64,000 bases of DNA from Siphonodentalium dalli (lineage: Eukaryota; Mollusca; Scaphopoda; Gadilida; Siphonodentaliidae). The DNA lies in contig CP136061.1 of the NCBI GenBank assembly GCA_032622095.1, positions 250,613,582-250,677,581 of the forward strand, in the 5' to 3' direction. Below the pieces are notes generated by a model that was given only the letters and a program-made list of their open reading frames with translations, had not been told where the DNA came from and did not search any database. Positions 57,601 through 64,000 of this stretch are shown piece by piece (within the stretch, counting starts at the first letter, position 1; each line of letters opens with the position of its first letter). The position numbers were made by a program, and so were the translations under genes.

Positions 57601-57953
57601 TCACTCGTTCCCATCTACATGTCATTATTAACATCAATGACAAATTTCATGATGATCAGATGAACAGTACGACCTGTAGGCCGCGCCAATGGATTGAATC
57701 TTGAAATCCAAGATGGCTGCCAGCGGCCATGTTTTTTGGCCGAATGACCCAAAAATGACTCGTTCCCATCTACATGTCAATGTCAACATTCATGACAAAT
57801 TTCATGAAGATCAGACCAAAGGTACAACCTGTAGCCCGCGCCAAAGGAAATTGTTGACGGACACACGGACACACGCACACACGGACACACGGACACACGG
57901 ACGACGGATGCCAAACCATGGCAATAGCTCAAACTTACAAGTAAGTTGAGCTA
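54690..57953 (+). mobile_element. Helitron-like core-repeat element, 3.26 kb
   Basis: The 5' end has the small hairpin GTGTC-AAT-GACAC and TAGCTCAACTTA; the 3' end has its complement TAAGTTGAGCTA, overlapping the stem-loop AACTTAC-AA-GTAAGTT, followed by GAGCTAA. An (ACACACGG)n tract lies at 57857-57905. The interior is a tandem array. Subterminal inverted repeats, a microsatellite and a 3' hairpin match Helentron-associated non-autonomous elements. No Rep/helicase is present. Confidence 0.65.
54815..57850 (+). repeat. Core-repeat array with 483-bp trimeric higher-order structure
   Basis: AAGATGGC marks 19 units, the third (near 55170) recognised from partial sequence. Type X follows TTAGTCATGCAAAGAGTAAA; type Y follows GATTGAATCTTGAAATCC. 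Marker spacing is 164, 164, 155 bp in XXY order, giving a 483-bp trimer; one XY dimer (319 bp, 56106-56425) breaks the series. The most regular stretch is 56425-57710. The left two units are more diverged, including a deletion near 55390. Confidence 0.9.
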
Positions 57954-58186
57954 AAAAGGGTAAAAAGTGTTAAAAAAAGATTTTTTTTAGGCCAATGCAT
58001 TCTCTTATATATGCGAGGCGACCTATGGTCGACTCGCAGCATAACTGTAACTATCACAATGTGGTCAAGGAGCCGGTTCCAATGATATCCATATTTGTAT
58101 GGTTCTATTGAGACAGACCGAAGATATTTTAGGCTGTTGAAGCTTTATTTGGCCGGTTTTGGCCGGTTTGTTGGGTAAAGGGTTAA

Positions 58187-58440
58187 CCCTTCAACTAAAT
58201 TGATTCTCCCATTCAGTTATAAATGTATCTAGTGGAAAGGTCTATTATTCATCTGCAGGGGTGTCACCTGGGTGTTCAGTAAAATAACCCGAAGGCAGAT
58301 CATATAAGTGTATTTGTTGGAGGGAAATGTTCAGACTTATTATGAGAACATTTCCAAAGGGATATTATAAACTACTCATCAATGAGTATTTAGTAACTAC
58401 TCATCAATGAGTACATTGTATTTAGTATAGAAAGTGTGAA
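58187..58440 (-). mobile_element. PB-D element, decayed
   Basis: Shares TTAA 58183-58186 with PB-B copy 7; CCCTTCAACTAAATTGATTC and CTCCCATTCAG match the PB-D end. Then AATGTTCAGACTTATTAT and TACTCATCAATGAGTA units and TTTAGTATAGAAAG. The right TTAA is lost. Confidence 0.65.
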
Positions 58441-58443
58441 AGC

Positions 58444-59443
58444 CAGGGTTCCCGCTGCCACTTGCAAAATTTGCCAATGGCAAATATATTTTCATTTGGC
58501 AAGAAAAAAATTCAAAAAGTTTGGCAAGTGAGTTTTTAAATTATGTGATGTGAACTACATGTATCTAGTCATAAAACATCATCAAAAATTCAATAAGTTT
58601 GGCAAGTGAGTTTTTAAATTATGTGATGTGAACTACATGTATCTAGTCATAAAACATCATCAAAAATTCAATAAGTTTGGCAAGTGAGTTTTTAAATTAT
58701 GTGATGTGAACTACATGTATCTAGTCATAAAACATCATCAAAATTCAATAAGTTTGGCAAGTGAGTTTTTAAATTATGTGATGTGAACTACATGTATCTA
58801 GTCATAAAACATCATCGAATGTGGATTATGCTTTATGCGTGCCGACTTAGAGAGACAAGGCTCTCAAGGTAGATTATGACACTTTGCACGAAACAGAAAA
58901 AGGTAATTATAAAATAGTTTTTACAGTTAATTCCCTTTGTTTGCACATTACTGGCAACACTGTACCCTGGATATCGCATATATATGATATCCGTGTGTTG
59001 TGACCAGCGATTATAAGACAATATGTCAATATGTCAATCGAATGTGAATGGCGAGCGAGGGATTAATTGGTGGTTTGGTTTGGCTTTGTTGCCAACTAAA
59101 ACACAGGACGAACTAATATGTATGCTCTGATTGCCGTGATAATAGATACATGTACTATACTTCAAGCTTGATAACTGTCTTAGCAACATTAAACATAACT
59201 TCTGGTGTCGCTTAGATATTTATTGTTACTTTGATATATATTAATAATACTAGTTTGTTTCACTAGCTCATTTTACCTACATATGTGGTTAGGTTTTACG
59301 TTATATAACAACAATAAAATATTGAGAATTTCCTTCAGTTTCCCCAATTATATATTCTCAATTAAATTTGGCAAATGATTTTGAAATTTGGCAACAACAA
59401 AAATCATTTGGCAAGAGAAAATTTGGATCCAGCGCCAACCCTG
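58444..59443. mobile_element. Non-autonomous hAT-like element, 1.0 kb
   Basis: Tips CAGGGTTCCCGCTG and complement of CAGGGTTGGCGCTG; many subterminal TTTGGCAAG/CTTGCCAAA words. No clear target duplication, the right flank being another MITE. Contains a four-unit 78-bp array. Confidence 0.65.
58512..58815 (+). repeat. 78-bp tandem repeat, four units
   Basis: TTGGCAAGTGAGTTTTTAAA recurs at 58521, 58599, 58677 and 58754, with ACTACATGTATCTAGTCATA. It includes the subterminal TTTGGCAAG word, so the array amplifies a possible transposase-binding motif. Confidence 0.85.
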
Positions 59444-59448
59444 GTTAA

Positions 59449-59685
59449 CCCTTTGAGTGCCAGGTCCGATTTTTGTATCAACCCATATACCCTGTGCCAA
59501 TGCATTCTCGCATATATAAGAGAATGCTTTGGCCTAACAATTTTTCATCATTTGTTATTATTTTGTACAATTTTTTTTTTTAAATTTAAAAATCTAAAAA
59601 AAAACAAAACAAAAAAACATTTTTAGGGTCGATTTTATCGACCGTAAATTAGGGCCGATGAGATCGGCCCCTGGCACTGAAAGGG
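59449..59685 (+). mobile_element. PB-A MITE, copy 3
   Basis: TTAA at 59445-59448; CCCTTTGAGTGCCAGG; the palindrome is collapsed to about 40 bp (59498-59535); the right end CCTGGCACTGAAAGGG has lost part of its TTAA. Confidence 0.75.
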
Positions 59686-59699
59686 TAAAGCCATTGTTA

Positions 59700-60201
59700 C
59701 AAGTACTACTATCTTCCTGATAACAGTCTCCCTAAAAACTAAATCTTTAATCTCCAGACTGATCCCTGTTACTATTAGTATAATAAAAGGCCGTCCACCC
59801 ACAGTGTCCCCCGAAAAAGTGGCTTCATTGGGGGCATCAGCTTTTCTGAAAAAAATAACAAGGACCCTAAATCCGATACTGAACAATCCAACCAGTGTCC
59901 CCTGAAATGGTGGATAAACTATCATACTAAATTTGATTCAGATATGATCACACAAACTAAAGTTGTCATCCGGAAACCAGAAATTGACAGGATTCTAAGT
60001 CGAAAAAGGGCCATAACTCTCGCAAAAATCGGCAGAGCAAACCCATATTCGAACTTGACCTGTATTTTGGTCTGATAAACTCACCTATGAAATTTGCTTT
60101 TGATCTAATAATCGAAACTAAAGTTATCATCCGGAAACCATTTCCGGACGCACGCCGGCTATTTTAATAGTCCCCCGAAAAAAAAATTCGGGGGACAATA
60201 A
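59700..60201 (+). mobile_element. Core-repeat-related element with terminal hairpin
   Basis: Contains AGTCGAAAAAGGGCCATAAC, CCCATATTCGAACTTGACC and GTATTTTGG as in 53440-53845, GTTATCATCCGGAAACCA twice, and a 10-bp stem GTCCCCCGAA...TTCGGGGGAC near the right end. GTGTCCCCYGAAA also recurs at 59803 and 59893. Confidence 0.5.
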
Positions 60202-60214
60202 AAATGATGGGTAC

Positions 60215-60507
60215 CAAGCCTGATTATAGCATGTCTGTCATTTGCAGAATGAGGTCCCCAGAGGGTGAATTTAGTGACGCTATCCCGCATAGCGGGCTTG
60301 CATCACTAAATTCACCCTTTGTGGACCTCATTCTGCTTAGGCCTCATCTTCTCTGGAAAGTTTTTTTATTATAAAATTTCTACAGAAACATCTTCACATG
60401 GGTTGGGTGAATTTGGTTATGCTAGCCCGCTATGAGGGATAGTATCACTAAATTCACCCTCTGGGGACCTCATTCTGCAAATGACAGGCACACTAAACTC
60501 AGACTTG
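60215..60507. mobile_element. E-family hAT-like MITE
   Basis: Tips CAAGCCTGATTATAGCATG and ACTAAACTCAGACTTG; flanking ATGGGTAC/ATGGGTAT match at 7 of 8. Confidence 0.8.
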
Positions 60508-61433
60508 ATGGGTATAACTGAGTGAAGAACAACCTGCGATAACCATTCCAATGATGCCAGACGGCTGTGAATATTCTTCTTGGTAATTCCATAGAATAAT
60601 GATTCTCTATCTTTGAAAATTGAAAGCCTGATTAAACACACAATTCAGGTTTAATCAGATTACCACCAGATCAAGCTACATCAAAGAAAACTAATGAGTA
60701 GTGTAATGATCTGAAGGCATGTATACCACTGTGCTCAGTTGTCAGACATGTTAAAACTGCAGGCTCCAATTTCAACAGCATGGTCACAGCATGTTCCTCA
60801 TAACTTCCTTCATGTTAATCAGCTGTGTTAATCCAAACTAAATTTATAGCAAATACTTTGCGAACTTTGCTAGATAAACAAACTTTGCTAGATAAACGTG
60901 TCTGGAGTGAGGCCCCATGCAGGCCCTACACTCATTTACTGCACGAGGTGTGAGTCCGAACATGCACAAGAGCCTTGTCTTGTCAACTGACAATCAGAAC
61001 GTTATTTCTTTGCCATTAGCAGGCAATATGATCATGTCACTATACAGATTTCAGTCATTAATAGTCCATGATAATACCGAAATTCAAGATCACAAAACGT
61101 AAAAGATTGGGAAAGCTTAGAATAAAGAATTTACAGCCTTTAGAGATATGCATCAATTGTATTTCAATTCTCCTGCACAATTCACATAATCTAAGCATGT
61201 AATTCCAACCAGTGGCTTGTCTCTAATTTGGATTTTATCTAATGGCATTCAAGTTTATAATATGGAACATCTGAGGGCGATTGTAATAACAAATCGGAAC
61301 AAACAGAAGCCTACTGCCTTCAGTATAAATGGAGCAGACAATTGATTTGGTTGTCTGCCAGAGGAAGGTTGAATACTTTAGCAGCAGACCACCCTATTAA
61401 AGGTACTCAATCCGATTCGATGATCCCCATATA
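60508..61433. other. Intergenic DNA, nothing recognised
   Basis: A short direct repeat (ACTTTGCTAGATAAAC) lies near 60866-60898. No exon recognised. Confidence 0.4.
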
Positions 61434-61642
61434 CAGTAATACCCTAAGTAATCAACCCCTTAACCACAGCAGAATTATGGGTAACTTTTCAGGATTTAGT
61501 CGGAAATATGGCTTGTTGCCATTCATTGGAAAGCTCTCACAAGAGCTTTCCGATGGCAACAAGCCATATTTCCGACTAAACCCTGAAAAGTAAACCCATA
61601 ATTCTACTGTGATTAAGGGGTCGATTACTTAGGGCATTACTG
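61434..61642. mobile_element. F-family foldback MITE
   Basis: CAGTAATACCC...GGGCATTACTG tips, TA on both flanks, arms of about 100 bp. Confidence 0.8.
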
Positions 61643-62037
61643 TAATCAGATTCCAACATCAACAACATATTTAGAAATGCCACTTCAGTTATCAGAATCG
61701 ATTAATTGCCCAAAAATAATGCTAACCAATGTCAACTATAGTATAAAATTGCTCGAAACGTGTTATTTATCAACATTTTGTTCCAGGAAATTTGGCCTTA
61801 TTATCACCAGAAAGCCTCTTGATTTTACTAGAGTTATCCATCTTCATCTGCAATTTGGTCAAAGACCGTCGACTCCTAAAAAGTTTACTGGGCCACTATT
61901 AATTATCGACTGTGAAAAATAATAGATTTAAAAATCGATATCTAATAACTTTGAGCTTTGATAGGTGGGTTCCTCGACTCAAATCAAACAATTTTTACCC
62001 CCCGAATCCAAATAAATATTAAATGAGGGGCGCTTAA
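61643..62037. other. Intergenic DNA, nothing recognised
   Basis: No exon or repeat ends seen. Confidence 0.4.
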
Positions 62038-62429
62038 CCCTTTACCCAACAGAAGGGCCCTGTGCCAATGCATTCTCTTATATATGCGAGTCGACCATAG
62101 GTCGCCTCGCATATATAAGAGAATGCATTGGCTTAACACATTAAAAATTATAAAATTGTTAAAGAATGTAAGAAAAAATGGTAAAAAGTGTTAAAAAAAG
62201 ATTTTTTTTAGGCCAATGCATTCTCTTATATAAGCGAGGCGACCTATGGTCGACTCGCATATATAAGAGAATGCATTGGCACAGGGCATAACTGTAACTA
62301 TCACAATGTGGTCAAGGAGCCGGTTCCAATGATATCCATATTTGTATGGTTCTATTGAGACAGACCGAAGATATTTTAGGCTGTTGAAGCTTTATTTGGC
62401 CGGTTTTGGCCGTTTTGTTGGGTAAAGGG
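62038..62429 (-). mobile_element. PB-B MITE, copy 8
   Basis: TTAA at 62034-62037 and 62430-62433; palindromes at 62064-62132 and 62212-62280. Nearly identical to copy 4 and the same length (392 bp), so probably a recent pair. Confidence 0.9.
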
Positions 62430-62809
62430 TTAATCGGATTATGCATCTTTAAACTCTGAACATCAATGAACAGACACCAGGAATGGAAGAAACAACATGA
62501 ACAACCCTCTGTTAAATATGCATGATAAAGGTTCGAAAACTTGTGTTCATACGTTTGGTATGGCACGGGTCAGCAACTTGCAACTGATGAAGATCCTGTT
62601 GGATTTCTCTTTTTCTTCTCTGGCGATATCATTTATAAATTGTAAACAATAACTTTTGAGTTTTAATAATTTAAATATTTGACACATACATTCGAAAATT
62701 CTTTTGCAAATTTTTTTAATCCACTCCAGGCCACTGCTCTCCACTCTAAATTTATGACAAATAAAGGAGGAAGAAGGTTCTGCACAAAATTGGGTCACTG
62801 TTCCTTTAA
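62430..62809. other. Intergenic DNA, nothing recognised
   Basis: No protein-like frame; includes TTAA sites at both edges used by PB-B copies 8 and 9. Confidence 0.4.
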
Positions 62810-63148
62810 CCCTTTACCCAACAAAACGGCCAAAAACGGCCAAATAAAGCTTCAACAGCCTAAAATATCTTCGGTCTGTCTCAATAGAACCATACAAATA
62901 TGGATATCATTGGAACCGGCTCCTTGACCACATTGTGATAGTTACAGTTATACCCTGTGCCAATGCATTCTCTTATATATGCGAGTCGACCATAACACTT
63001 TTTACCATTTTTTCTTACAATCTTTAACAATTTTATAATTTTTAATGTGTTAAGCCAATGCATTCTCTTATATATGCGAGGCGACCTATGGTCGACTCGC
63101 ATATATAAGAGAATGCATTGGCACAGGGCCCTTCTGTTTGGTAAAGGG
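62810..63148 (+). mobile_element. PB-B MITE, copy 9 (one palindrome half deleted)
   Basis: TTAA at 62806-62809; the right flank is TTAT at 63149-63152. The first palindrome is cut after GCGAGTCGACCATA (62959-62995); the second is intact at 63054-63122. Confidence 0.85.
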
Positions 63149-63497
63149 TTATTTTCCCCCCTTTCTTTCATGTGTTTTGCAGACTCCCTCTTCTTTCCCT
63201 TGTCATCCATATATTTGGTACCACCCTCACTTTGTGAGAAATTCTTATATGACTAATTGTTTTCAGGCTGCTTTTCTTTCAGCTTATCCTAATTTGACAT
63301 ATATAAATACTTTTGAGGCACCAGCTAGTATTTCATTATGACTTTTTACTGTCATTCTGGGATGCTACTAGTAGGTGTGAGTTTCGCTAACCCTGCATGA
63401 TGTATCACCTGGTCAGACACCCACTTACCACTTATTGGTTACCTCTAAAGCAAATTTGAATTAACAATGGATAGTTCAGGTCAGCAGAGGCACCAGT
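63149..63497. other. Intergenic DNA, nothing recognised
   Basis: Pyrimidine-rich start near 63153-63200; no exon recognised. Confidence 0.4.
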
Positions 63498-63640
63498 CAG
63501 GGTTGGAAATCGACCAAAATTTTCTCTTGCCAAAATATTTGCTACATGCACTGCTCATACCTGTAAATGAAATTTGTTTTTGCCAAATTCCAAAAAGACT
63601 TGCCAAATTGACTTTTAGGTCTAATTTGGGAAAATTCAGG
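63498..63640 (+). mobile_element. hAT-like end fragment
   Basis: CAGGGTTGGAAATCGACC followed by CTCTTGCCAAAATATTTG and CTTGCCAAATTGAC. The tip and the TTGGCAAG word match the element at 58444-59443. No other end found. Confidence 0.5.
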
Positions 63641-63713
63641 AACAGTTCTCATTTGAAGATAAAATGCATCCATTTATACACACAAAATAAATCAAGTTAA
63701 TATTATAAATTAA

Positions 63714-63921
63714 CCTTTTCTATACTAAACACACATTGATGAGTAGTTCCATTAAGAAATGTTCAGATAATAAGTTCAACAATGTTTCTGCACTTGTATT
63801 ATCATTTTGTCTGGCTGTCGTCTGGTCATATATGCTTAAACATCCCTCCAAATGAATAATAGACAATTCTAATGTATAATGTTATGACTAAGTGGGAGAA
63901 TCCATTTTAGTATAGAAAGGG
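63714..63921 (+). mobile_element. Full-length single-unit PB-D MITE, 208 bp
   Basis: TTAA at 63710-63713 and 63922-63925; tips CCTTTTCTATACTAAA and TTTAGTATAGAAAGGG. Contains one copy of the TTGATGAGTAG...AAATGTTCAGATAATAAG unit that is tandemly amplified at 2170-2763 and 29421-30335. Confidence 0.85.
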
Positions 63922-64000
63922 TTAATATATATCACAGTAGCAATGTTACAACATAGAAGTCTCTTTCATCAAAACATACATATTAATTCAGCGATATACA

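Larger units (their letters stand above)
54544..58182 (-). mobile_element. PB-B MITE, copy 7, split by a 3.3-kb insertion
   Basis: TTAA at 54540-54543 and 58183-58186. The left part (palindrome 54570-54638, spacer to GTAAGAA) and right part (from GGTAAAAAGTG at about 57959; palindrome remnant 57991-58038) join to the intact PB-B order seen at 40016-40407. The right palindrome has lost most of one arm. Confidence 0.85.

Noticed and set aside
55642-57631. Recurrent 73-codon plus-strand frames in the core-repeat array
   Set aside because: Their 483-bp spacing simply follows the higher-order repeat. The encoded peptide is a by-product of the repeat sequence.

Overview
The window is eukaryotic, intron-bearing, AT-rich DNA that is almost entirely repeats. 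The frequent ACATGTA words, core-repeat elements ending in (ACGG)n or (ACACACGG)n tracts, and dense foldback MITEs suggest a marine lophotrochozoan, most likely a bivalve mollusc. This is an inference and no species can be named. There is no operon-like organisation.

Host coding content is sparse. One exon is recognisable: a 116-bp minus-strand exon of an SR-protein kinase (SRPK) at 39526-39641, squeezed between two hAT insertions. A probable 3'-terminal exon of an unrecognised gene lies at 43988-44523 (minus), with exon-like duplicated modules around it (43267-43565, 44551-44750, 45649-46534). A weak candidate first exon with an AT-hook is at 1375-1644 (minus). The one complete gene is a transposase: an 826-residue intronless hAT-type ORF (49281-51761) in a 4.54-kb element (48200-52737) with matched inverted ends and a flush 6-bp target duplication.

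Layout: 0-8.9 kb holds MITEs and a 68-bp array; 8.9-16.5 kb is a 54-bp satellite (about 140 units); 18.3-19.2 kb is a 37-bp minisatellite; 19.6-38.4 kb is a MITE thicket; 38.4-41.2 kb is hAT / SRPK exon / hAT; 41.7-47.5 kb holds MITEs, the unknown gene and a three-level nest; 48.2-52.7 kb is the autonomous hAT; 53.4-58.2 kb has Helitron-like core-repeat elements, one splitting an older MITE; 58.2-64 kb is more MITEs.

MITE families named here: PB-A, PB-B, PB-C and PB-D (TTAA target duplications, termini starting CCCTTT, piggyBac-like); E (hAT-like, 8-bp duplications, tip CAAGCCT, arm GCAGAATGAGGTCC); F (TA duplications, tip CAGTAATGCCC, nearly pure foldback). PB-A, PB-B and PB-C have different tips but share an inner module of 69-bp near-perfect palindromes bounded by CCCTGTGCC and GGCACAGGG. 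PB-D exists both as a single-unit 208-bp element and as 68-bp arrays, as if a MITE had been turned into a satellite. Nested insertions give a relative chronology. All family assignments rest on termini, target duplications and recognised motifs read by eye, with no database search.
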